A stretch of DNA of 64,000 bases from an uncultured Armatimonadota bacterium (lineage in GTDB: Bacteria > Armatimonadota > Fimbriimonadia > Fimbriimonadales > Fimbriimonadaceae). Under the pieces are notes generated by a model. The model had not been told where the DNA came from, made no database searches, and worked only from the letters and a program-made list of their open reading frames with translations. Positions 51,221 to 60,645 of this stretch are shown here, piece by piece. Position 1 is the first letter of the stretch. Each line of letters starts with the position of its first letter. The DNA lies in the NCBI GenBank assembly GCA_903899015.1, contig CAIUHP010000078.1, forward strand, positions 96,819 to 160,818, given 5' to 3'. The position numbers were made by a program, and so were the translations under genes.

Positions 51221-51997
51221 GTGCCATTGTACGCCGAGCTTTTGCCGGACCAGCTTGACGCCCTTTGGGCGAGCAGGGCGGTTGCAGTCGTGCCCTGGGG
51301 CGCTCTCGAATGGCATGGGCCCCACTTACCCCTCGGGCTTGACGGTCTCGTAGCCAACTACTTCAGCCAGCAACTTGCTGAGCAGAACGAAGCCGTTCTC
51401 CTCCCTCCAATCTGGCTCCCGATCACGACCCTTCCGCATCGGCATTCCCAACAAATTCGGACCGAAACCTTTCGTTTGTTATTGGACGATCTTATCGGAG
51501 GGCTCTACTCGTCGGGTGCGCGTCGAATTGCGATCGTGACTGGCCACTATGCCCAAGCTCACGTGATCGAAATCAGTGAAGCCGCCCTTAGGGCGATGGA
51601 AGACCATCCGGGGCTGCTGGTTTTTGCCGCGAGCCCACTGGAGCTTCTGGCCCAGTCCGAGATGCTGGACCACGCTGCTCACTATGAAACGTCTCAGCTC
51701 ATGGCGATTCGACCCGACCTCGTGCAATTAAGGAATCTCTCTTCCTCCGATACGGCAAACACGGCTGTTCTGGGCGAATCTCCCCAGCTAGGCTCTGCCG
51801 AAGAAGGATTCGAGTTATTCAACCAAGCCTTAGTCTCATGGAAGCTTTGGTTAAACACTGCCGACCGCGAGAGCCTCGTCAACCACTACCGAACCGTCTT
51901 TGACAGCTACGAGTCCTACGTGGAAACTTACTACAAGGGATCTTGGGAAGATGCTATTCAGGCTTGGTGGCAAGTGAAATCGGCTTCGATAAATTAA
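51221..51997 (+). CDS. creatininase-family amidohydrolase
   Basis: A 258-residue protein related to creatininase. Metal-site motifs: PWGALEWHGPHLPLGLD (Glu, His, Asp ligands, about 24-40), a GHYAQAH segment in place of the usual GNGGN, and HAAHYETSQLM (Glu). The family includes creatinine and formamide hydrolases, and enzymes of mycofactocin and flavin biosynthesis (MftE, ArfB). Start GTG 51221 lies five bases after TAAACT. Its stop codon shares four bases (TTAA) with the convergent kynureninase gene. Confidence 0.82.
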   Translation: MPLYAELLPDQLDALWASRAVAVVPWGALEWHGPHLPLGLDGLVANYFSQQLAEQNEAVLLPPIWLPITTLPHRHSQQIRTETFRLLLDDLIGGLYSSGARRIAIVTGHYAQAHVIEISEAALRAMEDHPGLLVFAASPLELLAQSEMLDHAAHYETSQLMAIRPDLVQLRNLSSSDTANTAVLGESPQLGSAEEGFELFNQALVSWKLWLNTADRESLVNHYRTVFDSYESYVETYYKGSWEDAIQAWWQVKSASIN

Positions 51998-53250
51998 GTC
52001 ACGCCATTCGCTTGTTCGGGATACTTTTGATAGATGCCCTGCTCGAACACAGCGCTCATCCGAAGAACGGCTTGGGCCAAATCTTCAAAACTTGTGGAGA
52101 GGGGAGTCACTCCGAAACGGATGTTGTCCGGCTGTCGAAAGTCCGGAATGACTTTCATCTCTTCAATTAAGGCTTGGTCCACCTGAAACGCTTGCGGATG
52201 ACCGAACGATACATGCGATCCTCGGTAAACCGAATCGGTTGGCGAGTTTAAGGCGACGCCGTACTTCCTGAGAAAGTTATCCCACAGTTGAATCAAGAAC
52301 TCGGTCTGACTGACTGACTTTTCTCGAATGCGATCCATTCCTGCTTCTAAAAGCAAGTCAACGCCAGATTCGATGGCGATCATCGAGAGGATGTTGGGAG
52401 TTCCTGCCATAAAACGCTGAATGCCATCCGCTGGTCGGTAGTCCAACGAGAATCCGAACGGATCCTTTTGTCCGAACCAGCCCCAGATCGGGTTTAGGAG
52501 CTTTTCTTGCAAGTCTCGTCGAACATACAGAAATGCCGGTGCTCCAGGACCACCATTCAAATATTTGTAGGTGCACCCGACCGCCAAATCCACGTTTGAA
52601 CCGTTCAAATCGATTGGCATCGCTCCCACCGAATGACTGAGATCCCAAAGCATCAATGCACCAACCTCGTGAGCTTTTGCAGTGAGTTCCTGCATCGGAT
52701 GAATGTATCCGCTTTTGAAAGAGGTGTGGCTCAACGTCACGATCGCGGTTTCTAAACCGAGGGAAGACGCCACCTCTGCTTGAGGCACGATCTTCAGACG
52801 TTGAGAGAGTTGCTTGGCACACCCCTGCAGCAGGTAGATATCTGATGGGAAATTGGCATCATCGGTGAGAATCTCGGATTTCTCTGATTGAACCTCCAGT
52901 GCGGCCATGATCAACTTGTAGAAGTTCACCGAGGTTGAATCACACACTAAAACCTCGTCCGACTGAGCTCCAATGAGTTGGGCAATCTTGGCCCCCAATC
53001 GGTTCGGCAAATCGATCCAATGTTCGCCCCATCCTCTAACCAGGCGGCCCCCCCATTGGTCTCGAACCGCCTCTTCCATTCGCTTCATCGTCCTATTCGG
53101 CAATCTCCCAAGCGAATTGCCGTCTAGGTAAATGAGATCGGGGTCATCGATGACAAACTCATCCCGAAATCGGCGGAGCGGATCGATTGCATCGAGGCTT
53201 TTTGCATACTCGACGACGCTATGTTCGTTCCATGAAGGATTTGTCGACAT
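51994..53250 (-). CDS. kynU: kynureninase
   Basis: A PLP-dependent hydrolase of 418 residues cleaving kynurenine (or hydroxykynurenine) to anthranilate (or hydroxyanthranilate) plus alanine. LIYLDGNSLGRLP near the N-terminus, RGWGEHWIDLP, WDLSHSVGAMP (cofactor Asp) and CTYKYLNGGPGAPAF with Schiff-base Lys229 are family hallmarks. MSTNPSW at 53250 is the chosen start; an upstream in-frame start (53283) is possible. No tryptophan dioxygenase or formamidase is adjacent, so its role (Trp breakdown or NAD synthesis) is open. It is tail-to-tail with the creatininase-like gene. Confidence 0.95.
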   Translation of the reverse strand: MSTNPSWNEHSVVEYAKSLDAIDPLRRFRDEFVIDDPDLIYLDGNSLGRLPNRTMKRMEEAVRDQWGGRLVRGWGEHWIDLPNRLGAKIAQLIGAQSDEVLVCDSTSVNFYKLIMAALEVQSEKSEILTDDANFPSDIYLLQGCAKQLSQRLKIVPQAEVASSLGLETAIVTLSHTSFKSGYIHPMQELTAKAHEVGALMLWDLSHSVGAMPIDLNGSNVDLAVGCTYKYLNGGPGAPAFLYVRRDLQEKLLNPIWGWFGQKDPFGFSLDYRPADGIQRFMAGTPNILSMIAIESGVDLLLEAGMDRIREKSVSQTEFLIQLWDNFLRKYGVALNSPTDSVYRGSHVSFGHPQAFQVDQALIEEMKVIPDFRQPDNIRFGVTPLSTSFEDLAQAVLRMSAVFEQGIYQKYPEQANGVT

Positions 53251-53331
53251 GTGGCTGATGAATACTACGTGATCGGCGAGCAATCAGGTCAATCGAGATG
53301 CCGTTCGCGTCGCATTATCACACAAAAAGAG

Positions 53332-53361
53332 AGGGCTTGCGACTCATCAATCCCAAGCCCT
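53332..53361 (-). terminator. terminator of the dehydrogenase/SDR operon
   Basis: On the minus strand AGGGCTTG / CAAGCCCT with a 14-nt loop is followed by CTCTTTTTG. It lies just after the Gfo/Idh/MocA stop codon and before kynU. Confidence 0.82.
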
Positions 53362-53379
53362 TTATGCTTACATTAAGAA

Positions 53380-54483
53380 CTAGACTAGCTCAAACGTGGT
53401 CTTCAATTCCTGTACCGAACCGAGATCGGAGGATCGAAGTCCCGCTTCGATGATTTCGATGACGTGTGCGGCGTGCTCAGCGGTCGCGATCGGCTTAGCA
53501 TTGTCGTCATGGATCCAGTCCACCAACTGCATCATGTCTTCGAAGACGTGGTTTTCTTCCATGTTCGCATGGACGCCGGTGACGTGAGGTCCCATCGGGT
53601 GGATCGGTCCATTGACGATGACCGGTTCACCATTATGAGTTTCTCCCGCGATCTTTCCTTTCGTGCCGAAGAAGGTAGGTCCCCAACCTTCGGCCAAGCC
53701 TCCCGTGAAAGTGCCATATACAAACGAGAACACGTTGTTGCCAAAATCGAGGACCATCAGTGTGTTGTCTTCCGCATCACATGGGTAGATGTCCCCTCGA
53801 AATTCTCGCTCTTTAACCGCGTTGGCCGACATTGCGGTAACGCGCTTGGCTGGTCCGAGAATGCCGGTTAGGGAGTGCAGCCCATAGACCGTCATATCGT
53901 AAAGTGGGCCTCCACCGGGTTTGCGCCAATACCAGGCGGGATTGATGTTCGTGAGAATATCCGCACCTTGTCGCAAGCCTTCCTGCTCGTGATAGCTACC
54001 GAAAGCAGCTCCGGTAACCGCCCAAGCAATTTGGCCGAGATCGCCATTTTGAATGCGTTTTCGAACCTCGCGTAGCCCTGGCTTCGTGAGCTGGCCCGGC
54101 GACGCCACGATCTTGACGCCCGCCGCTTTTGCCTTGGCAATGAGATCCAAAGACTCATCTGCGGTAACCGTCATGGTTTTGTTGAAGTGAATATGCTTGC
54201 CCGCCTCAATCGCCTTCAGGCCCTGTTCGTAGTGCAAGCTAATAGGAGAACATACCGTGATGAGGTCGACCGTAGGATCCGCTAGCAGATCCTCGTAAGA
54301 TTCGTAATGAGTGCCCACGCCAAACTTGGCCGCAGCTGCTTCGGCCCGCCCCGGAACCGGATCACAAACGGACGCTAGAACCACTCGGTCCTGAACATCT
54401 TCACAAGAAAAATGCTGAAGTGCGGCTCGAATGCCGATACTGCCAGCCCCTACAACTCCCATTCCCAAAGGCTTCAATGCCAT
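53380..54483 (-). CDS. Gfo/Idh/MocA-family oxidoreductase
   Basis: A 367-residue NAD(P)-dependent dehydrogenase. The Rossmann fingerprint is GVVGAGSIGIRAAL (about 9-22), with HFNKTMTVTADE (the usual EKP is NKT) and the C-terminal domain containing GGGPLYDMTVYGLHSLTGILGP, where Asp and His act in catalysis in this family. It is encoded three bases after the SDR gene, so both are in one operon. Sugar or inositol-like substrate inferred. Confidence 0.9.
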   Translation of the reverse strand: MALKPLGMGVVGAGSIGIRAALQHFSCEDVQDRVVLASVCDPVPGRAEAAAAKFGVGTHYESYEDLLADPTVDLITVCSPISLHYEQGLKAIEAGKHIHFNKTMTVTADESLDLIAKAKAAGVKIVASPGQLTKPGLREVRKRIQNGDLGQIAWAVTGAAFGSYHEQEGLRQGADILTNINPAWYWRKPGGGPLYDMTVYGLHSLTGILGPAKRVTAMSANAVKEREFRGDIYPCDAEDNTLMVLDFGNNVFSFVYGTFTGGLAEGWGPTFFGTKGKIAGETHNGEPVIVNGPIHPMGPHVTGVHANMEENHVFEDMMQLVDWIHDDNAKPIATAEHAAHVIEIIEAGLRSSDLGSVQELKTTFELV

Positions 54484-54486
54484 TCT

Positions 54487-55248
54487 TTATGCTCCTATTT
54501 GGGTCACGCGACCCCCTGTAACCGGTAAGTACGAACCTGTAACGTATCCTGACAATTCACTCAAGAAGAAGACGCACGCATTTCCGATCTCATCCGCCGA
54601 ACCGTGATGCTGCATGGGCAGCGATTTGCCGAAGTTAATCGACCCTTCTGAAGTCGTGTCGACGGTTTCAGTTGCCATCCAACCGGGTGCAATCATATTG
54701 ACGGTGATGCCATCAGGTCCCAACTCATTGGCGAGCGAACGAGAGATGCCCACCATGGCGCCTTTTCCACCGAGATAAGCGGACCAACTGCCCGAGCCCA
54801 TATTCCAAAGTTCGGTAACCACGTTTACAATTCGACCCGAACCCTGAGCCTTCATCGTGGGGCGAACCGCTCGGACCGTGTTGACAACGGACATCGCTCC
54901 GAAATTGAGCATGTTCTGAAAATCTTCGTCGGTAAGTTCGTCGAAAGCACCATGCTGACGTCCGGAAATGGCGTTATTAATGAGGCCATCAATCTTCCCG
55001 AACTCCGCGATCGTCTGCTGAACCATCGCCTCAACTTCCGATCGGGTGCGAACATCTGCCTGAATCGCAATCGCTCGCACACCGTGAGCTTTTACTTGTT
55101 CGACAACTTCCTCAGCCTTTTCCTTTGAGTTGGAATAGTTCACAACCACCGAACAACCGTACGAAGCGAGCACCCGACAAATGGATGCGCCGATCCCACG
55201 CGCACCACCGGTAACGATGGCGACTTTCCCCTCAAGCAACCTTTGCAC
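54487..55248 (-). CDS. short-chain dehydrogenase/reductase (FabG-like)
   Basis: A 253-residue classical SDR. Cofactor motif TGGARGIGASICR (about 14-26), NNAISG, and YLGGK (catalytic Tyr/Lys) are visible; the usual catalytic Ser position reads NVVTELWN, so Thr or another residue substitutes. PGWMATETVDT and the GSYLPVTGG end are typical. Start GTG 55248 is seven bases after TAAACT. It is the first gene of a two-gene operon with a MocA-type dehydrogenase, so a sugar/polyol role is more likely than fatty-acid synthesis. Confidence 0.9.
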   Translation of the reverse strand: MQRLLEGKVAIVTGGARGIGASICRVLASYGCSVVVNYSNSKEKAEEVVEQVKAHGVRAIAIQADVRTRSEVEAMVQQTIAEFGKIDGLINNAISGRQHGAFDELTDEDFQNMLNFGAMSVVNTVRAVRPTMKAQGSGRIVNVVTELWNMGSGSWSAYLGGKGAMVGISRSLANELGPDGITVNMIAPGWMATETVDTTSEGSINFGKSLPMQHHGSADEIGNACVFFLSELSGYVTGSYLPVTGGRVTQIGA

Positions 55249-55312
55249 GCGAGGTAGTTTAACTGAATTTATTCAAGCATGGCTTGGCCCAACCGTTAAT
55301 GTTTCGAATGAA

Positions 55313-57187
55313 TCATGAAACGAGTTGGGTCTTCAGTTTCTCCGCCCGTTGAAGTGCCTCTTGAAGACGTAGATCCGACTCCGGTTGACCGATATTCCAT
55401 TCCGTCTGCGAGGCTAAGATGACGGCCGCATTCTCTTCCAACGCAAGCAACGATTTCTCTGCCTTTGCTAAGTTGGCTCGAGTCCGACCGAGCGGATGCA
55501 TCTTTGCCGACTCCACCAAATTCTCGCTCTGAATCCGTAAGGACCGAGCCTCTGCTCGAGCTTCATCGAGTTCCGATTGATTTCGAACCGCTCCCGGCTT
55601 AGTCCCGAGAACCTTGGAAACATAATGCGATTGAGCTTGTGCGGCGGAACGCAAGGTATCCCAGATCTGATTCCAATTCCAAGCCGGCCACAGAAAATAG
55701 GATGCAACCGCAATCACAATTCCTAAAACGCTTGCCACAAGTCGCATACCGCTGATTTCCCCCGTAACCGTCCCAGAAATTGCGATGGAATACACCACGT
55801 AACCGGTGACCGCAACCGTCATGGCCATGTAGCTTGCTTGAACCGAAGCGAAAGCGAACCAAGTCATCGCCAAGGTCAAGAACTCAAGTACGAGGGTTGA
55901 AGGATGGAATAAATCGATCACCGCAATTGCAATGACAAGACCAAGTAACGTACCAAGCAACCTCGCAACTGCTCGCTGGAGCGTCGATCCATAGTCTTGA
56001 CGCAGCACGAGCGCAGCAGTTAGCGGAAGCCAATAGGAATGAGATCGGGTCCAGTGCTCAGCGATCGCAAACGCTAGCTCAACCGTGATCGCGTAACGCA
56101 CCGCGTGTTGGAAGACAACTGAGCGCACGACATGGATATCTGGCAGCCTCGTCAGCTTAGTAAAGAGGCTTTTGGCACGCGTTCGGATCGCAGTTCGCTT
56201 TATGGGCGCCGGAATCTCAGGGCGAGAGAGATGACAACAATCTTGGATCAGCTCACTCAGAATCAGAAGCCACTGCCGGTAATTTGCCGAGACCTCATTG
56301 TCAGTATCAAAGGTCGGAACCTTCAACAACACCGGCTCCTGGTCTAATCGACCTGATCGGGCACGATCCTCGATTACTTTCATGCATCGCGAAATCGATC
56401 GGAGAATGCGATGCGATCGTACGCGAGAGAGTCGGTCAATCTCCATGTACCTTTGATGGGCTTCCGCAAACCCGACCAATGCGGCACGCAAGGCCTCTGC
56501 TCGGCGTAAAGCTTCCAGCAACAAATAGTGTTCCGACTGCCTGGGATAGTTTTCCGCTTCCGTTAAGAGGGCGCGCGCCTCTTGAATCGCAGGGGCAGGA
56601 GGGATATTTGCGGTTTCAACAGGGTGGTCGTTTTTGAGTCCAAGTACAAAACGAGCAAGGCTATCGTATGCATCCGCTACCGCCCGAGCTTCCGGAATTC
56701 CGGGTCGCATACGCCATACGACGGTAAGCAAAAACAGTTGCACAGCTGCGCCGGTTAGGACAAGAAGTCCGTTTTGAAACGCACCGGAAGGCGGCAATTT
56801 TAGGCCGATCACGATGCACAAAAGGGCGGTTGTCTGTGCGGAAATGGTGCTCGCCGCACGTCCAGAACTTGCAAAAAGCGACGTCGAAAACGCGGTCATC
56901 AGCACGGCAATAAGCGCGGGAACGGGGTGAATTCCTACGAGCGTGCCAAGGGTGGTAGCGGAACCGATCATCACACCATTGGTGATCATCGTTCGAATTC
57001 GGACGTGGTACACGCCGCTTGAGGCGGCTAAGCCAGTGTAGAGCGCACCAATGGAGGCCAGCAACCCCGCGCTTGCGTTGTGGAAAATAATCGAGGCGAC
57101 AAATACGAGAGCGACGCCCACTGCACATCGAGTCGCCTCGACCGGCATCCATCGATTGCGATCGAACCGGTATGCCGCTGTGATCAA
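55313..57187 (-). CDS. FUSC-family inner-membrane transporter
   Basis: A 624-residue protein with two repeats of hydrophobic helices (about 20-165 and 355-500) separated and followed by long charged helical regions, the aromatic acid exporter/YccS-like FUSC layout. The second repeat carries HWTRSHSYWLPLTAALVLRQDYGSTLQRAVARLLGT-type sequence, visible as LTAALVLRQDYG and RAVARLLGTLLG. It probably exports aromatic or other organic anions; no partner adaptor gene is adjacent. Start TTG 57187; divergent from the MbfA-like gene. Confidence 0.85.
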   Translation of the reverse strand: MITAAYRFDRNRWMPVEATRCAVGVALVFVASIIFHNASAGLLASIGALYTGLAASSGVYHVRIRTMITNGVMIGSATTLGTLVGIHPVPALIAVLMTAFSTSLFASSGRAASTISAQTTALLCIVIGLKLPPSGAFQNGLLVLTGAAVQLFLLTVVWRMRPGIPEARAVADAYDSLARFVLGLKNDHPVETANIPPAPAIQEARALLTEAENYPRQSEHYLLLEALRRAEALRAALVGFAEAHQRYMEIDRLSRVRSHRILRSISRCMKVIEDRARSGRLDQEPVLLKVPTFDTDNEVSANYRQWLLILSELIQDCCHLSRPEIPAPIKRTAIRTRAKSLFTKLTRLPDIHVVRSVVFQHAVRYAITVELAFAIAEHWTRSHSYWLPLTAALVLRQDYGSTLQRAVARLLGTLLGLVIAIAVIDLFHPSTLVLEFLTLAMTWFAFASVQASYMAMTVAVTGYVVYSIAISGTVTGEISGMRLVASVLGIVIAVASYFLWPAWNWNQIWDTLRSAAQAQSHYVSKVLGTKPGAVRNQSELDEARAEARSLRIQSENLVESAKMHPLGRTRANLAKAEKSLLALEENAAVILASQTEWNIGQPESDLRLQEALQRAEKLKTQLVS

Positions 57188-57426
57188 AGGATTAAGAATC
57201 AGTTCATAAGCTCCCGAATAGGCAACTCTGCAACCATCCTCATCAAGATTTTCACACTCACCTATAAGAATAAGCTACGTATTGCCCGAAGATTTCACAA
57301 TTCACCGGATTACCCTTCTTCAAGGACTGCCTTTCTGCCAAACCATTGAGTTCCCCCTCGCTCCGCCTTCAACCAACTTTCCAGCGACGGGATCTCGTAG
57401 ACTTAAAAGTATTCGATTACTCTGCC

Positions 57427-58593
57427 ATGCCTGAAAACATCACCCCCAACCATCTGTCTCCCGAGGAATTGATCAAAGCGCTTCGGGGAAATTGGTCGCT
57501 TGAAATGGATGGAGCCGCGATGTATGCGGCAATGGCGGACACGCAAACGATCCCTGAGCGAAAGACAATCTTTAAGAAGCTTAGCGAACTCGAGGCAAAG
57601 CATGCGGGCTTGTGGGAGAAGCGACTCACAGAGCTTGGTGCAGAAGTTCCGACCCAGCACAACGGCAAGGGGCATTCCGTTCGGGCCGCCGACACGTTCA
57701 GTGGGATGCAAGAGATCATCGCCGAGATCGAAGCGGAGGAGAGACGTGACGTCGCGAATTACCTCAACCAAATGCGTGTCATCTCGGACGAACCGACACG
57801 AAGCATTCTGCGAGAAGTCGTTCTCGATGAGTTCTCACATGCCCACGTTTTAACTCGGCTCGCCGAACATAGTGGCGACCGGTCTGCATTGGACTACTTG
57901 CTGCATCGCCAACGTCAAGGAACCGGAAGCTGGATTGGGGACGCCATCTACGGCATCAACGATGGTCTAGGTGCGATCTTCGGAATCGTCAGCGGCGTAT
58001 CTGGCGCGACCCTTGGAAACAGCAAGTTCGTGCTCTTGGCTGGTGTCGCGGGAATGGTCGCAAGTGCGCTTTCGATGGGTTCAGGCGCGTACCTAGCGGC
58101 CAAAAGCGAGAAAGAAATCTTCGAAGCTGAACTACTCCGCGAAAAGAAACTCCTAACCGAAAATCCCGAGGTCGCTCGAGAAGAACTCGCGATATTCTAT
58201 CAACTCAAAGGGGTTCCGCCTGAAGACGCACGCAAAATCGCAGACTTCTTGGCCGCCGAACCAGAGCAATTTCTGAAGACAATGGCGGCGGAAAAGCTCA
58301 ACTTAACCGAAGATGGGCTTTCCAATCCGATCACATCGGCGATCTCTGGCTCATTGTCGACCGCAGTGGGAGCATTCATCCCGATCATCCCATTCTTCTT
58401 CATGCACGGAATTCCAGCCGTTATCGCGGCTGCCATCGTATCCTTGATCGCTCACTTCGCAGTCGGCGCGGCAAAGAGCCTGATCACCGTCCGATCGTGG
58501 TGGAGTAGCGGACTCGAGATGACTCTGGTCGGTGTTGCTGAAGGCATCGTGACCTACCTCGTCGGCATTGGCTTAAGCGGCCTCGGCGCTTAA
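57427..58593 (+). CDS. MbfA-like protein: ferritin-like domain fused to VIT1/CCC1 transporter
   Basis: A 388-residue membrane protein. ATG 57427 is preferred because the 27 upstream codons to TTG 57346 look non-conserved. The N-terminal ferritin-like/rubrerythrin domain (about 10-155) has E-rich metal sites (WSLEMDGAAMYAAM, LEAKHAGLWEKR, EIEAEERRDVANYL, LDEFSHAHVL). The C-terminal VIT1/CCC1 domain (about 165-385) starts GDAIYGINDGLGAIFGIVSG and has five helices. In known relatives (MbfA) this arrangement exports iron under peroxide or iron stress; Mn export is an alternative. The stop shares TTAA with recQ. Confidence 0.88.
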   Translation: MPENITPNHLSPEELIKALRGNWSLEMDGAAMYAAMADTQTIPERKTIFKKLSELEAKHAGLWEKRLTELGAEVPTQHNGKGHSVRAADTFSGMQEIIAEIEAEERRDVANYLNQMRVISDEPTRSILREVVLDEFSHAHVLTRLAEHSGDRSALDYLLHRQRQGTGSWIGDAIYGINDGLGAIFGIVSGVSGATLGNSKFVLLAGVAGMVASALSMGSGAYLAAKSEKEIFEAELLREKKLLTENPEVAREELAIFYQLKGVPPEDARKIADFLAAEPEQFLKTMAAEKLNLTEDGLSNPITSAISGSLSTAVGAFIPIIPFFFMHGIPAVIAAAIVSLIAHFAVGAAKSLITVRSWWSSGLEMTLVGVAEGIVTYLVGIGLSGLGA

Positions 58594-60407
58594 CCGAGTT
58601 CGTCTTTGATCGCGGCAAGAAGCTCCGATCCATATTTGTTGGCTTTCGTTTCGCCAATGCCGCTGATCTTTAAGAGATCCGTTCGGTTCTTGGGACGCTT
58701 GTCGGCCAACTGGCGCAGCGTTTCGTCGCCACAAATAATGTAAGCCGGCACCTGCTCTCGGTCCGCAATCTGTCTACGAAGCGTTCGAAGTTTCTGAAAG
58801 AGACTGTTGTCCTCATAAGTCGCTTCCTTTTTGCCCTTCTTCCCTTTCTTTGCCTTGCCTTTTGTGGCCGGCTTCTCTTGCTGAACTTTGACTCGCGGCA
58901 CCGCAAGTGAGACCCGAACTCCGTCCCTTAGGATCGGGCGCGTCTCGGGAGTTAGCTTCAAAATGCCGTAGTTCTCAGCATCTTGGATGAGCAGTCCTTT
59001 CTGAACCAGTTGTCGCAGGATACTCATCCAGTCGTCTAACGGACGATGCTTGCCGGTGCCGTAAGCAGCCAGACCATCGTGATAGGCATCCAGAATGCGC
59101 GCACTCTTCGATCCTCGCAGAATATCGACGACATAGCCCATTCCGAACCGCTGCTTGAGTTCGTAAACCGCCATCAGGGCAAGCTTCACGTCGTCGGTCG
59201 CATCGAACTCTTCAGGAGCTTCTAAACAGATATCGCAGTTGTCGCATGCGCCAATCCGGTATTCGCCAAAGTAACTCAAGATGACGCGGCGGCGGCAAAC
59301 TTGCGCTTCGGCGTACTCCACCATCGCGTTCAACTTCTTAAGTTCCACCGCTTTCTGGGTCGGATTGTCCCCCAATTCAATGAGTCGGCGAGCAGACATA
59401 ATGTCGCCTGCGCCAAACAGCAAAAGCGCCTCCGATGGCAAACCATCGCGCCCCGCGCGCCCTGTCTCCTGGTAATAACCCTCCATGTTCTTGGGAAGGT
59501 CGTAATGCACGACATACCGCACATTCGGCTTATCGATTCCCATCCCGAAAGCAACCGTCGCGACAACCACTTGGATCTCGTCTTTTTGAAACCCTTCCTG
59601 AACTCGACTTCGCTCAGTGGCATCGTAGCCAGCATGATAGGCAGCCGCCGATATGCCCTTCTTTTGGAGATATTCAGTAATCGCGTCGACCCGTTTTCGG
59701 CTGAGACAGTAAACGATCCCGGAATCGCCACTGCGAGCCTGAACAAATGCATCGAGTTGGCTAAGAGGTTGTGATTTCTCCACCACCGTGTACCGAATAT
59801 TCGGCCGGTCGAAGCCAGAAACGAATATCGCGGGATTCTTTAGCTTCAATCGGAGCAGAACGTCTTCTCGGGTGACCTTATCGGCAGTTGCGGTGAGACC
59901 GATAAAAGGTATGCCCTCAAATTTCGAGCGCAGGCTCCCAAGCTGAACATACTCGGGTCGAAAGTCGTGCCCCCATTGGGAGACACAGTGGGCTTCATCG
60001 ATTGCAAAGAACGAGATGTCCAGGGTCAGTAACCGCTCTTGGAATTCGGACATCATCAGCCGCTCCGGCGAGACATAAAGCAGTTTGAGCTTGCCGCTGC
60101 CCAAGTCACTCAGAACCTGGCGAGCCTCCTGACTGGTGAGTGAAGAGTTGTAGCAAGCCGCTTCGACACCGTTTTGTCTCAGCCCGTCAACCTGATCCTT
60201 CATCAAAGAAATCAGCGGAGAAACGACAATCGCGACTCCAGGCCGAATGATCGCGGGAATCTGAAAACAGATCGACTTCCCCGCTCCCGTCGGCATCAAC
60301 ACAAAGCAGTCGCGCCCGGTCATCAACGCGTCAATAATCTGGTCCTGAGGCGCCCGAAACGACTCGTAACCGAAAACCCGTTTTAACGCCTCGCGTGCCG
60401 ATTCCAT
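58590..60407 (-). CDS. recQ: ATP-dependent DNA helicase RecQ
   Basis: A 605-residue 3'-5' helicase acting in recombination and replication-fork repair. Walker A is MPTGAGKS (Lys44) and the DEAH box is AIDEAHCVSQWGHDFRPEY. The family motifs SGIVYCLSRKRVD and ETGRAGRDG follow. The zinc-binding domain carries CRRRVILSYFGE and CDNCDIC. A winged-helix (RQC) part comes next, then a Lys-rich linker (KGKAKKGKKGKK, about 500-515) and a C-terminal HRDC domain. All RecQ elements are present, and length is normal. Convergent with the MbfA-like gene, sharing four bases. Confidence 0.96.
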   Translation of the reverse strand: MESAREALKRVFGYESFRAPQDQIIDALMTGRDCFVLMPTGAGKSICFQIPAIIRPGVAIVVSPLISLMKDQVDGLRQNGVEAACYNSSLTSQEARQVLSDLGSGKLKLLYVSPERLMMSEFQERLLTLDISFFAIDEAHCVSQWGHDFRPEYVQLGSLRSKFEGIPFIGLTATADKVTREDVLLRLKLKNPAIFVSGFDRPNIRYTVVEKSQPLSQLDAFVQARSGDSGIVYCLSRKRVDAITEYLQKKGISAAAYHAGYDATERSRVQEGFQKDEIQVVVATVAFGMGIDKPNVRYVVHYDLPKNMEGYYQETGRAGRDGLPSEALLLFGAGDIMSARRLIELGDNPTQKAVELKKLNAMVEYAEAQVCRRRVILSYFGEYRIGACDNCDICLEAPEEFDATDDVKLALMAVYELKQRFGMGYVVDILRGSKSARILDAYHDGLAAYGTGKHRPLDDWMSILRQLVQKGLLIQDAENYGILKLTPETRPILRDGVRVSLAVPRVKVQQEKPATKGKAKKGKKGKKEATYEDNSLFQKLRTLRRQIADREQVPAYIICGDETLRQLADKRPKNRTDLLKISGIGETKANKYGSELLAAIKDELG

Positions 60408-60610
60408 AAGGACGATTCAAAGTACCCGCCCACAGAGGGTTTCTCTCACCTGGTTCTAGAGATGCCGTCCATGCACTCACAAAATCGCAAGTAAGACGGT
60501 CTAGATCTTAGTCGCCTCCCTTATTGAAACAGGCACGACCCTTTCGGCGATTAAAAATGCCCTGGGGACATGGCTCTTTCTTCGCCCCTTACCATCCGAA
60601 ACTGCTGGAA
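60408..60610. other. intergenic region upstream of recQ
   Basis: Roughly 200 bases between recQ and the terminator of the exporter/GNAT/aldo-keto operon. It should hold the recQ promoter; no strong hexamers or repeats are recognised. Confidence 0.35.
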
Positions 60611-60632
60611 AGCCCACCGAGGACGATGGGCT
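60611..60632 (-). terminator. terminator of the ABC-GNAT-AKR operon
   Basis: Minus-strand AGCCCATCG / CGGTGGGCT form nine pairs (one G-U), loop TCCT, followed by TTCC; located 14 bases after the aldo-keto reductase stop. Confidence 0.75.
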
Positions 60633-60645
60633 CTGGAGACATGCT

